Below the pieces are notes generated by a model that was not told where the DNA came from, did not search any database, and worked only from the letters and a program-made list of their open reading frames with translations. Made by a program: the position numbers and the translations under genes. DNA of 64,000 nucleotides. Source: Pseudooceanicola nanhaiensis DSM 18065. GTDB lineage: Bacteria; Pseudomonadota; Alphaproteobacteria; Rhodobacterales; Rhodobacteraceae. Numbering within the stretch: position 1 is the stretch's first letter; the number at the start of each line of letters is the position of its first letter. Positions 1-8,374 of this stretch are shown here, one piece after another. The stretch lies in NCBI RefSeq assembly GCF_000688295.1, contig NZ_JHZF01000013.1, positions 186,001 to 250,000 of the forward strand, in the 5' to 3' direction.

Positions 1-573
1 AAGGGCGAGCTGGAGCACGTGAACGCCTACACGCTCGTCGTGGCGGTGGCGCTGTCGGCGCAGGCGACCGACGCGGGGGTGAACAAGGCGACCCGAAGGC
101 TCTTCCAGGTGGCGGACACGCCCGAGAAGATGCTGGCGCTCGGCGAAGAGGGCCTGACCGAGCACATCAAGACGATCGGGCTGTTCCGCCAGAAGGCGAA
201 GAACGTCATCAAGCTCTCCCGGATCATCGTCGAGGAATACGGCGGCGAGGTCCCCAATTCCCGCGCCGCGCTGCAATCCCTGCCCGGCGTGGGGCGCAAG
301 ACCGCGAACGTCGTGCTCAACATGTGGTGGCACTATCCGGCGCAGGCGGTCGACACCCATATCTTCCGGGTCGGCAACCGCACCGGAATCGCCCCCGGCA
401 AGGACGTGGTCGCGGTGGAACACGCGATCGAGGACAACGTCCCGGCCGATTACCAGCTTCACGCGCATCACTGGCTGATCCTGCACGGGCGCTACATCTG
501 CGTCGCGCGGAAACCCAAGTGCAATGCCTGCCTGATACGCGATCTCTGCCCATACGAGGACAAGACTCCATGA
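1..573 (+). CDS. nth: Endonuclease III (5' end outside window)
   Basis: Base-excision-repair DNA glycosylase/AP lyase that removes oxidised pyrimidines. The frame is open from base 1 and codes before the first Met (KGELEHVNAYTL), so the gene begins upstream of the window. Visible are the LSAQATD helix, the helix-hairpin-helix LPGVGRKTANVV with the catalytic Lys codon at 298-300, the VDTHIFRV segment with the catalytic Asp codon at 352-354, and a C-terminal 4Fe-4S cluster of spacing C-x6-C-x2-C-x5-C. The stop overlaps the next ATG (ATGA at 570-573), so translation is probably coupled to the kinase gene. Confidence 0.95.
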   Translation, partial: KGELEHVNAYTLVVAVALSAQATDAGVNKATRRLFQVADTPEKMLALGEEGLTEHIKTIGLFRQKAKNVIKLSRIIVEEYGGEVPNSRAALQSLPGVGRKTANVVLNMWWHYPAQAVDTHIFRVGNRTGIAPGKDVVAVEHAIEDNVPADYQLHAHHWLILHGRYICVARKPKCNACLIRDLCPYEDKTP

Positions 574-1556
574 AAAAATACGACGTCGTCGGCATCGGCA
601 ACGCGATCGTCGACGTGATCACACGCTCGGACGATTCCTTTCTCGATCTCATGGGGATCCAGAAGGGCATCATGCAGCTGGTGGAGCGGGAACGGGGAGA
701 GCTGCTCTACGGCTCGATGAAGGAGCGGGTCCAGACCCCCGGCGGATCGCTCGCCAACACCATCGCGGGGATCGGCAGCCTCGGGCTGGCCACCGGCTTC
801 ATCGGCCGGGTGCGCGACGATGCGCTCGGCAAGTTCTACGCCGAGGAGATGGAGCGCGGCGGCACCGATTTCGTCAACGCGCCCGTCGCGGGCGGAGAGC
901 TTCCGACCTCGCGCTCGATGATCTTCGTCAGCCCCGACGGCGAACGCTCGATGAACACCTATCTCGGCATCTCCGCCGAGCTCGGGCCCGAGGACGTGTC
1001 GGAAGATGTCGCCTCCAACGCCCGGATCCTGTTCCTCGAAGGCTATCTCTACGACAAGCCCAAGGGCATGCAGGCCTTCGAGGCCGCCTCGCGCGCCACC
1101 CGCGCCGCCGGGGGGATGGCGGGGATCTCGCTGTCGGACCCGTTCTGCGTGGACCGGCACCGGCCAGAGTTCCGGCGGCTGGTGAAGGAGCTCGACTACG
1201 TCATCGGCAACGAACAGGAATGGCTGTCGCTCTACCAGACCGACGACCTTGGCTTCGCGCTCGAGACCGCGGCCTCGGAATCCGGTCTGATCGCCTGCAC
1301 GCGCTCGGGCCATGACGTCGTGATCGTGCGCGGCGAGGAAGAGGCCGTGATCCCCGTCCGCCCCGTGACCCCCGTGGATGCGACGGGCGCGGGCGACCAG
1401 TTCGCCGCCGGGTTCCTCTACGGCCTCGCCACGGGGGCGGATCTGGCCGTCGCGGGCCGGATGGGCTGCGTTGCCGCCGCCGAGGTCATCGGCCATGTCG
1501 GCCCCCGGCCCCAGGCCGACCTGTCCGAACTGTTCCGCGCCGAAGGACTCCTCTAG
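570..1556 (+). CDS. PfkB-family sugar/nucleoside kinase, adenosine kinase-like
   Basis: 328-aa ribokinase/PfkB-fold kinase of the type annotated as adenosine kinase in Rhodobacterales. It phosphorylates a sugar or nucleoside hydroxyl with ATP in the cytoplasm. The N-terminus (VVGIGNAIVDVI) is the usual first strand, PGGSLANT is the substrate-binding Gly-rich turn, and VTPVDATGAGDQFAAGF is the second PfkB signature with the catalytic-base Asp. The start is the ATG overlapping the nth stop. An upstream in-frame extension to 324 lies inside nth and is rejected. Substrate assignment to adenosine is family-level inference. Confidence 0.88.
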   Translation: MKKYDVVGIGNAIVDVITRSDDSFLDLMGIQKGIMQLVERERGELLYGSMKERVQTPGGSLANTIAGIGSLGLATGFIGRVRDDALGKFYAEEMERGGTDFVNAPVAGGELPTSRSMIFVSPDGERSMNTYLGISAELGPEDVSEDVASNARILFLEGYLYDKPKGMQAFEAASRATRAAGGMAGISLSDPFCVDRHRPEFRRLVKELDYVIGNEQEWLSLYQTDDLGFALETAASESGLIACTRSGHDVVIVRGEEEAVIPVRPVTPVDATGAGDQFAAGFLYGLATGADLAVAGRMGCVAAAEVIGHVGPRPQADLSELFRAEGLL

Positions 1557-1567
1557 CGCCGCACCGG

Positions 1568-1639
1568 GCCGCGGGCCCGGGCGCCTGCCGCGACCGCGCC
1601 GCCGACCCGGCACCCGTCCGGGGGCCCCGGGCCCGCGGC
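1568..1639 (+). terminator. Possible terminator: 14-bp GC inverted repeat
   Basis: Bases 1568-1581 pair perfectly with 1626-1639 (GCCGCGGGCCCGGG and its complement), 12 bases past the kinase stop. The loop is about 44 nt and no long T-run follows, only GCGCCTTTGC. It may be a terminator or a general GC-rich structure. Confidence 0.35.
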
Positions 1640-1728
1640 GCCTTTGCCCGCGAAAATGCCTCGTCGGGCGACATCCGGCATGGTTCAATGCCTCTCGCGC
1701 CACCGCGACCGAGGATTTTCAGCCCCCC

Positions 1729-1758
1729 TTGCATATCACATTCAAATAAACATATATG
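1729..1758 (+). promoter_or_regulatory. Candidate promoter of the SulP gene
   Basis: This is an unusually AT-rich patch in a GC-rich genome. TTGCAT at 1729-1734 and TATATG at 1753-1758 are separated by 18 bases, close to a housekeeping sigma -35/-10 pair, and sit about 33 bases upstream of the chosen ATG. It is a pattern match only. Confidence 0.3.
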
Positions 1759-1790
1759 AATTCCACCCCGGCGACCGAAGCGAGACCAGA

Positions 1791-3563
1791 ATGCCGCACG
1801 CCTCTTCCGCGATGAAAACCGTCCGCCGATACCTGCCCATACTCGAATGGGGCCGCAGCTACGACGGACAGACCTTCTCCAGCGACCTGATGGCCGCGAT
1901 GATCGTCACGATCATGCTGATCCCGCAATCCCTGGCCTACGCGCTGCTGGCCGGGCTGCCCGCCGAGATGGGGCTCTACGCCTCGATCCTGCCGCTTGTC
2001 GCATACGCGATCTTCGGCACCTCGCGTGCGCTTGCCGTCGGGCCGGTCGCCGTCGTCTCGCTGATGACCGCCGCGGCCGTCGGCGCCATCGCCGAGGCGG
2101 GGACCATGGGCTATGCCACCGCCGCCATCACGCTGGCCTTCCTGTCGGGGCTGATGCTTCTGGCGCTCGGGCTCCTCCGGCTCGGTTTCCTCGCGAACTT
2201 CCTGTCGCACCCGGTGATCGCCGGCTTCATCACCGCCTCGGGCATCCTGATCGCGACATCGCAGCTCAAGCACATCCTCGGGGTGCCCGCCCACGGCGAG
2301 GCGCTGCCGGACCTGCTGATCTCGCTCCTGACGCACATCGGGCAGACGAACCCCTATACGCTGGCCATCGGCCTGGCCGCGCTGGCCTTCCTGTTCTGGG
2401 TCCGCAAGGGCCTGAAACCCCTGCTGCTGCGCACCGGGCTCCGGCCGCGCATGGCCGAGCTGCTGGCCCGCGCCGGGCCGGTCGCGGCGGTCGCGGTCTC
2501 GATCCTGCTGACCTGGGGGCTGGGGCTCGAAGCGAAGGGTGTGGCGATCGTCGGCGCGGTGCCGCAGGGCCTGCCGCCCTTCTCGCTGCCCTCGCTGGAT
2601 CCGGGCCTGCTGCGCGAGCTTCTGGTGCCGGCGCTGCTGATCTCGATCATCGGCTTCGTCGAATCGGTCTCGGTCGCGCGCACCCTCGCCGCCAAGCGGC
2701 GGCAGCGGATCGTGCCGGACCAGGAGCTGATCGGCCTCGGCGCCTCGAACGTCGCGGCGGCCTTCTCGGGCGGCTACCCGGTCACCGGCGGCTTCGCGCG
2801 GTCGGTCGTGAACTTCGACGCGGGCGCCGAGACACCGGCAGCCGGGGCCTTCACCGCGCTCGGCATCCTGATCGCCGCGCTGGTGCTGACCCCGCTGCTC
2901 TATTTCCTGCCGAACGCCGTCCTCGCCGCCACGATCATCGTGGCCGTCCTGTCGCTGGTGGACCTGTCGATCCTGAAACGCGCATGGTCCTATTCGCACG
3001 TCGATTTCGCCGCCGTCGCCGCGACGATCCTGCTGACCCTGGTCTTCGGGGTCGAGATCGGCGTCTCGGCGGGCGTCGCCCTGTCGGTCGGGCTGCATCT
3101 CTACAAGACCTCGCGCCCGCATGTGGCCGAGGTGGGCCTCGTCCCCGGCACCCAGCATTTCCGCAACATCCGGCGGCACGACGTGGAGACGCACCCGAGC
3201 CTCCTGACCATCCGGATCGACGAGAGCCTCTATTTCGCCAACGCCGCCTTCCTGCAGGACCTCGTGATGGACCGTGTCGTCTGCGACCAGCCGATCCGCC
3301 ATGTCGTGCTGATGTGCTCCGCGGTGAACGAGATCGACCTCTCTGCGCTCGAGACCCTGGAAGAGATCAACCACCGTCTCGGCGAGATGGACATCCGGCT
3401 GCACCTGAGCGAGGTGAAGGGTCCCGTGATGGACCGGCTGAAACGCTCCCACTTCCTCGACCAGCTGACGGGCGAGGTCTTCCTCGCGCAATACGATGCC
3501 TTCCGCCGGCTGACCGGACCGCAAGGGCCGGCACGGATTGACCCTGTGGCCGCCGGGGCCTAG
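1791..3563 (+). CDS. SulP-family anion permease with STAS domain
   Basis: 590-aa inner-membrane anion transporter (SLC26/SulP; substrates in the family include sulfate and bicarbonate). The SulP signature region is visible early (IPQSLAYALLAGLPAEMGLYASI), followed by about ten further hydrophobic segments including GFITASGILI and SGGYPVTGGFARS. A cytoplasmic C-terminal STAS domain covers roughly residues 440-560, with the strand/loop AVNEIDLSALETL. The start at 1791 is chosen because the longer open frame from 1644 lies in non-coding GC-rich sequence; 1812 is an alternative ATG. The substrate cannot be told from sequence. Confidence 0.9.
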   Translation: MPHASSAMKTVRRYLPILEWGRSYDGQTFSSDLMAAMIVTIMLIPQSLAYALLAGLPAEMGLYASILPLVAYAIFGTSRALAVGPVAVVSLMTAAAVGAIAEAGTMGYATAAITLAFLSGLMLLALGLLRLGFLANFLSHPVIAGFITASGILIATSQLKHILGVPAHGEALPDLLISLLTHIGQTNPYTLAIGLAALAFLFWVRKGLKPLLLRTGLRPRMAELLARAGPVAAVAVSILLTWGLGLEAKGVAIVGAVPQGLPPFSLPSLDPGLLRELLVPALLISIIGFVESVSVARTLAAKRRQRIVPDQELIGLGASNVAAAFSGGYPVTGGFARSVVNFDAGAETPAAGAFTALGILIAALVLTPLLYFLPNAVLAATIIVAVLSLVDLSILKRAWSYSHVDFAAVAATILLTLVFGVEIGVSAGVALSVGLHLYKTSRPHVAEVGLVPGTQHFRNIRRHDVETHPSLLTIRIDESLYFANAAFLQDLVMDRVVCDQPIRHVVLMCSAVNEIDLSALETLEEINHRLGEMDIRLHLSEVKGPVMDRLKRSHFLDQLTGEVFLAQYDAFRRLTGPQGPARIDPVAAGA

Positions 3564-3574
3564 ATCCCGGCGTC

Positions 3575-4315
3575 ATGGAATGGGTCGGCATCTGGAACAC
3601 CGTTGACGGCACCCGCGGCTGGCGCTTCTCGGGCAGCGCGGTGAGCGGCACGCTCGACGCGGGCGCCTGCCGCGCGGTCTTCGGCGAGATCGACACCGAC
3701 CGCATCCTCGTCGCCGGGGCCGAGAGCGCCCCGCCCGAGGCCCTGCCCGCCAAGGTCATGCCCGACCAGCTCATGACCGGCGCCGGCGCGCTGGTGCTGC
3801 CGGGGCTCGAACAGGGCAACCCGCGCCACCGGATCGACGGCGCACGGCTCACCGCGCTCGGGTTTCTCGCGCTGAACGGCGACTGGGACGGGGTGATCTG
3901 CATGCCCGGGTCCGTCACCCACTGGCTGAGCATCAGCGCGGGCGAGGCGGTCTTCCTGCAGAGCGCGCTGAGCCTGCGGCTCTCCGGCGCGCTCGGCCTG
4001 CCGGTCGAGACCCCGGACCCCGAGGCCGTCTCGGCCGCGCTCTCCCGCCCCGAACGGCTGGCCACGGCCCTGCGCAGCGCCGCGCTCGCGCGCTCCGGCG
4101 CAACCGCCACCGGCTGGCTGATCGGGGCCGAGCTGGCCGCCGCGAAACCGCTCTGGCTCGGCCAGCAGGTCGCGGTGCTGGGCGACGGCCCCGCCGCCGG
4201 CGCCTACCGTGCCGCGCTCGAGGCGCAGGGCATGGCCGTCACCGTCGCCTCGGCCGCCGCGATGGCCGAAAAGGGGATGACCGCGCTCGGGACGAAATTC
4301 GGCCTGACCCGCTAG
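3575..4315 (+). CDS. 2-dehydro-3-deoxygalactonokinase-like protein, short and N-terminally diverged
   Basis: 246 aa, shorter than typical DgoK (about 290 aa). The central block GVICMPGSVTHWLSISAGE closely follows the DgoK signature (GVICLPGTHTKW...), and LGQQVAVLGDGPAAGAY fits the C-terminal half of the fold. The N-terminus (WVGIWNTVDGTRGWRFSG) lacks the DxGTT-type phosphate-1 loop expected of this ASKHA-fold kinase. It lies 12 bases after SulP and just upstream of deoC, so it may be cotranscribed with a sugar-catabolic set. Activity as a KDGal kinase is doubtful given the missing loop. Confidence 0.65.
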   Translation: MEWVGIWNTVDGTRGWRFSGSAVSGTLDAGACRAVFGEIDTDRILVAGAESAPPEALPAKVMPDQLMTGAGALVLPGLEQGNPRHRIDGARLTALGFLALNGDWDGVICMPGSVTHWLSISAGEAVFLQSALSLRLSGALGLPVETPDPEAVSAALSRPERLATALRSAALARSGATATGWLIGAELAAAKPLWLGQQVAVLGDGPAAGAYRAALEAQGMAVTVASAAAMAEKGMTALGTKFGLTR

Positions 4316-4387
4316 GCTGACCCTGCGCCCGCCTTGCCTTGCTTCCCCGGCCGTGACACGCTTTTGCCCAAGATCGGGAGGAGCCCC

Positions 4388-5377
4388 ATGGACCAAGTCA
4401 CCGAGACCCTCGCCCCCGGCCTGCCCCAGACGGTCGAGCCCCGCAATCCGGGCATGGACCTCGACATGGACTGGGTGCGCGCCGTGCAGGCCAACACCTC
4501 GGCCATCGAGCGCCGCGCCGCGACCCTGCCGGGGCGGCGCTCCGTCAAGAAGGATTACCAGGCGGCCTGGCTCTTGAAGGCGATTACCTGCATCGACCTG
4601 ACAACGCTGTCCGGCGACGACACCGAGGGCCGTGTCCGCCGGCTCTGCGCGAAGGCGAAACAGCCGGTCCGCGCCGACATCCTCGAAGCGCTCGGCGTCG
4701 AGGGGCTGACCACCGGCGCCGTCTGCGTCTACCACGAGATGGTGCCCGCCGCGGTCGCCGCGCTCGAAGGCACGAACATCCCCGTCGCCGCCGTGTCCAC
4801 CGGCTTCCCCGCGGGCCTGTCGCCCTACCGCCTGCGCGTCGCCGAGATCGGCGAGAGCGTCGCCGCGGGCGCCAAGGAGATCGACATCGTCATCTCCCGC
4901 CGCCACGTCCTGACCGGCGACTGGCAGGCGCTCTACGACGAGATGCGCGAGTTCCGCGCCGCCTGCGGCGAGGCCCACGTGAAGGCGATCCTCGCCACCG
5001 GCGAGCTGGGCACGCTCCGCAACGTCGCCCGGGCGTCGCTCGTCTGCATGATGGCGGGGGCCGATTTCATCAAGACCTCCACCGGCAAGGAGGGGGTGAA
5101 CGCCACCCTCCCCGTCTCCCTCGTGATGATGCGCGCGATCCGCGCCTATCACGAGCGCACCGGTTTCCGGGTCGGCTACAAGCCCGCGGGCGGGATCTCC
5201 AAGGCGAAGGACGCGGTGACCTACCTCGCGCTGGTGAAGGACGAGCTCGGCAACCGCTGGCTCCAGCCCGACCTCTTCCGCTTCGGCGCGTCGTCCCTGC
5301 TGGGCGACATCGAGCGCCAGCTCGAACACCATGTCACCGGCGCCTATTCCGCCGCCTGGCGGCACGCGGCGGGGTGA
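4388..5377 (+). CDS. deoC: Deoxyribose-phosphate aldolase
   Basis: 329-aa class I aldolase that splits 2-deoxy-D-ribose 5-phosphate into glyceraldehyde 3-phosphate and acetaldehyde. The Schiff-base lysine lies in FIKTSTGKEG, the second lysine in GYKPAGGISK, and the proton-relay Asp region in KEIDIVISRRHVL. It is the long form with about 60 extra N-terminal residues. The start at 4388 follows a strong GGGAGGAG ribosome site; the upstream in-frame ATG at 4334 lacks one. It is followed 46 bases on by ALDH16, which could oxidise the acetaldehyde released. Confidence 0.93.
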   Translation: MDQVTETLAPGLPQTVEPRNPGMDLDMDWVRAVQANTSAIERRAATLPGRRSVKKDYQAAWLLKAITCIDLTTLSGDDTEGRVRRLCAKAKQPVRADILEALGVEGLTTGAVCVYHEMVPAAVAALEGTNIPVAAVSTGFPAGLSPYRLRVAEIGESVAAGAKEIDIVISRRHVLTGDWQALYDEMREFRAACGEAHVKAILATGELGTLRNVARASLVCMMAGADFIKTSTGKEGVNATLPVSLVMMRAIRAYHERTGFRVGYKPAGGISKAKDAVTYLALVKDELGNRWLQPDLFRFGASSLLGDIERQLEHHVTGAYSAAWRHAAG

Positions 5378-5423
5378 TCGAGATGCAGACCCGAGGCGCC
5401 GCACAGACGAAGGAGGCCACCCG

Positions 5424-7760
5424 ATGACCGTCAAGGAAATCTTCGACACCATGGACTACGGCCCCGCCCCCGAATCCGCCGAGGACGCGCTGGCCTGGAT
5501 CGTCGACCAGGGCGCCAGCTTCGGCCATTTCATCGACGGCGCCTTCACCGAGCCCGGCGAGACCTTCGAGAGCCGCAACCCCGCGACCGGCGAGATCCTC
5601 GCCAACATCTCCCGCGGCACGCAGGCCGACGTGGACGCCGCCTTCGCCGCCGCCCGCAAGGCCCAGCCCGGCTGGGAAGGATCCGGCGGCCACGCCCGCG
5701 CCCGCGTCCTCTACGCCATCGCGCGGCTCCTGCAGAAGAACGCCCGCCTCTTCGCGGTGCTCGAGACGCTCGACAACGGCAAGCCGATCCGCGAGAGCCG
5801 CGACATCGACATCCCGCTCGCGCAGCGGCATTTCTACTATCACGCCGGCATGGCGCAGATCATGGAGACCGAGCTGCCCGACCGCCGCGCCATCGGCGTC
5901 TGCGGTCAGGTGATCCCGTGGAACTTCCCGCTGCTGATGCTGGCGTGGAAGATCGCGCCCGCCATCGCCATGGGCAACAGCGTGGTGCTGAAACCGGCCG
6001 AATACACCTCGCTCACCGCGCTCCTCTTCGCCGACATCTGCCGTCAGGCGGGCGTGCCGCCGGGCGTGGTGAACATCATCACCGGCGACGGCGCCACCGG
6101 CGAGATGATCGTCACCCATGACGAGGCCGACAAGGTCGCCTTCACCGGCTCCACCGAGGTCGGCCGCCGCATCCGCCGCGCCACCGCGGGCCAGGGCAAG
6201 GCGCTGACGCTGGAGCTGGGCGGCAAGTCCCCCTACATCGTCTTCGACGACGCCGACATCGACAGCGCCATCGAGGGGCTGGTGGACGCGATCTGGTTCA
6301 ACCAGGGCCAGGTCTGCTGCGCCGGCTCCCGCCTGATCGTGCAGGAGGGCATCGCCGAGAGCTTCCACACCCGCCTCAAGGCCCGGATGGACAAGCTCCG
6401 CGTCGGCGATCCCCTCGACAAGTGCATCGACGTGGGCGCCATCGTGGATCCGGTGCAGCTCGACACGATCACCCGGCTGGTCGATGCGAACACCGCCGGT
6501 GAGGTCCACCGCGCCGCCTGCGACATGCCCGCCTCGGGCTGCTTCTACCCGCCGACGCTGATCACCGGCCTCGATCCCGCCGACCCGCTGATGCAGGAGG
6601 AGATCTTCGGCCCCGTCCTCGTCTCGACCACCTTCCGCACCCCCGCCGAGGCGGTGAGCCTCGCCAACAACACCCGCTACGGGCTCGCCGCGACGCTCTG
6701 GAGCGAGAACGTCAACCTCGCCCTCGACGTGGCGCCGAAGCTGAAGGCCGGCGTCGTCTGGGTCAACGGCACCAACATGTTCGACGCCGCCGCGGGCTTC
6801 GGCGGCGTGCGCGAAAGCGGCTTCGGCCGGGAAGGCGGATGGGAGGGGCTGACGGCCTACACCGCGCCGAAGGACAGCCCCGAGACGCTCGCCCCGCGCG
6901 AGGCCGAGACCGGCGAGAACGGGCCCGTCGAGGGGCTCGACCGCACCGCCAAACTCTATGTCGGGGGCAAGCAGGCGCGGCCCGACGGGGGCTATTCCCG
7001 GACGATCCACGGCCATGACGGCACGCCGCTCGGCCATGTCGGCCTCGCCAACCGCAAGGATGTGCGCAACGCCGTCGAGGCGGCGCAGGCCGCCGGGGCC
7101 TGGGCGAAATCGACCGGGCACCTGCGGGCGCAGATCCTCTACTACATCGCCGAGAACCTCTCGGCCCGCGCCTCGGAATTCGCCGCCCGCCTCGACGCGA
7201 TGACCGGCCAGGATGGCGCGCAGGAGGTGCTGGCCGCCATCGACCGCCTCTTCACCTGCGCCGCCTGGGCGGACAAGTACGGCGGCGACGTCCGCGCCGT
7301 CCCGATTCGCGGCACGGCGCTGGCGATGCGCGAACCGACCGGCGTCATCGGCGCCCTCTGCCCGGACGAGGCGCCGCTGCTCGGCCTCGTCTCGGTCATG
7401 GGCCCGGCCATCGCCATGGGCAACCGCATGGTCCTCGTGGCCTCCGAGCCGCATCCCCTCGCCGCGACCGACTTCTACCAGGTGCTCGACACCTCGGACC
7501 TGCCCGGCGGGGTGGTGAACATCCTGACCGGCAGCCACGCCGAGCTGGGCCCCGTCATGGCGAAACACCTCGACCTCGACGCGGTCTGGAGCTTCTCCTC
7601 CACCGACCTCTCCGCGGTGATCGAACGCGAGAGCGCCGGCAACCTCAAGCGGACCTGGGTGAACAACGGCAAGGCGACCGACTGGGCGCGCCCCGACATC
7701 CACGCCTTCCTCGACGCGGCAACCGAGGTGAAGACCGTCTGGATCCCCTACGGCGAATGA
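5424..7760 (+). CDS. Two-domain aldehyde dehydrogenase, ALDH16 type
   Basis: 778-aa protein made of two ALDH-fold units. The first (about residues 1-480) is a complete NAD(P)-dependent aldehyde dehydrogenase: substrate/NAD segment VIPWNFPLLM, catalytic Glu in LELGGKSP, and nucleophilic Cys at about residue 298 in NQGQVCCAGSR. The second (about 500-778) repeats the fold (GVIGALCPDEAPLLGL, VNILTGSHAELG) but lacks a recognisable catalytic Cys. Size and architecture match bacterial ALDH16, in which only the first unit is catalytic. The start follows AAGGAGG. Its place after deoC suggests acetaldehyde or a related aldehyde as substrate (inference). Confidence 0.9.
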   Translation: MTVKEIFDTMDYGPAPESAEDALAWIVDQGASFGHFIDGAFTEPGETFESRNPATGEILANISRGTQADVDAAFAAARKAQPGWEGSGGHARARVLYAIARLLQKNARLFAVLETLDNGKPIRESRDIDIPLAQRHFYYHAGMAQIMETELPDRRAIGVCGQVIPWNFPLLMLAWKIAPAIAMGNSVVLKPAEYTSLTALLFADICRQAGVPPGVVNIITGDGATGEMIVTHDEADKVAFTGSTEVGRRIRRATAGQGKALTLELGGKSPYIVFDDADIDSAIEGLVDAIWFNQGQVCCAGSRLIVQEGIAESFHTRLKARMDKLRVGDPLDKCIDVGAIVDPVQLDTITRLVDANTAGEVHRAACDMPASGCFYPPTLITGLDPADPLMQEEIFGPVLVSTTFRTPAEAVSLANNTRYGLAATLWSENVNLALDVAPKLKAGVVWVNGTNMFDAAAGFGGVRESGFGREGGWEGLTAYTAPKDSPETLAPREAETGENGPVEGLDRTAKLYVGGKQARPDGGYSRTIHGHDGTPLGHVGLANRKDVRNAVEAAQAAGAWAKSTGHLRAQILYYIAENLSARASEFAARLDAMTGQDGAQEVLAAIDRLFTCAAWADKYGGDVRAVPIRGTALAMREPTGVIGALCPDEAPLLGLVSVMGPAIAMGNRMVLVASEPHPLAATDFYQVLDTSDLPGGVVNILTGSHAELGPVMAKHLDLDAVWSFSSTDLSAVIERESAGNLKRTWVNNGKATDWARPDIHAFLDAATEVKTVWIPYGE

Positions 7761-7814
7761 CCTGGCCGGCCCCGGCTGCGCTGCCTCCGGCGGGAGCATT
7801 TGCGGAACGACAAA

Positions 7815-7895
7815 GGGGGGCGCTGCGCCCCCCTCCTTCCTCTGGTCCATGTATCCCGGGGGAGTCGCCCTCAGGGCGACGGGGGCAGCGCCCCC
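7815..7895 (-). repeat. Composite 3'-UTR repeat element, copy A
   Basis: Read on the minus strand, downstream of the YCII gene, the order is a GC stem-loop (7881-7895, GGGGGC/GCCCCC), a second stem-loop (7864-7880, GTCGCCC/GGGCGAC), then the conserved core (7837-7865) containing GGATACATGGACCAGAGGAA. An extra 9-bp GC hairpin follows at 7815-7833. The same architecture recurs at 39709, 61887 and 62073. Confidence 0.8.
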
Positions 7896-7996
7896 TGACG
7901 GGCCGCCATCCGCACGCGCCTCGGGCAGTCAAGCCGGGCGCGCGCGCCGTCGGTGGCAGGGCAAGCAACAGCGGGTCCGGCCCCCCACCCCGCCGG

Positions 7997-8317
7997 TCAC
8001 ATCGGGATCGGCATGATCTCCGCGACCTCGACCGAGCCGCCCCCGGCCACCATCGGGTTGCCCCTGGCCATCTCGCAGGCGGTCGCGATGTCCGGCGCCT
8101 CGACGATCGAGTAGCCGAAGGCGGCGTTCGGGACATCGTCCACCACGCCCTCGGCGGTCACCGCTTTCGATTTCCCGACCGGCTCGCCGGGGTTGGTCAT
8201 GGCCGGTCCGACCTTCTCCATCCAGTCGCCCCAGGCCTTCATCCCGGCCTCCTGCTCCTCGGGCGTGACGGGGACGGAGTCGGCGGATCCGTGGTATATG
8301 TAGAGATACTGAGGCAT
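7997..8317 (-). CDS. YCII-related domain protein
   Basis: 106-aa small protein of the YCII/YciI-like dimeric alpha+beta barrel family, annotated elsewhere as YCII-related or DGPF-domain protein; no defined reaction. It starts MPQYLYIYHG, has the middle signature WGDWMEKVGPAMTNPGEPVG, and ends in the GGSVEVAEIMPI strand typical of these proteins. The start at 8317 is supported by GAAAGGAAAAC upstream; a Met seven codons earlier would sit on that ribosome site. It is the last gene of the arsR-SRPBCC-YCII operon, a recurring association in proteobacteria. Confidence 0.85.
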   Translation of the reverse strand: MPQYLYIYHGSADSVPVTPEEQEAGMKAWGDWMEKVGPAMTNPGEPVGKSKAVTAEGVVDDVPNAAFGYSIVEAPDIATACEMARGNPMVAGGGSVEVAEIMPIPM

Positions 8318-8374
8318 TCTGTTTTCCTTTCGGGTCAAAGAATTTCGGGAAGACGTCGGGCGACGCCCCTCGGG

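Noticed and set aside
27-1703. Long minus-strand frames opposite nth and the kinase
   Set aside because: They mirror real genes, with no recognisable family features.
1644-1790. N-terminal extension of the SulP permease
   Set aside because: It covers a probable promoter and GC-rich non-coding sequence. The family N-terminus is satisfied from 1791 or 1812.
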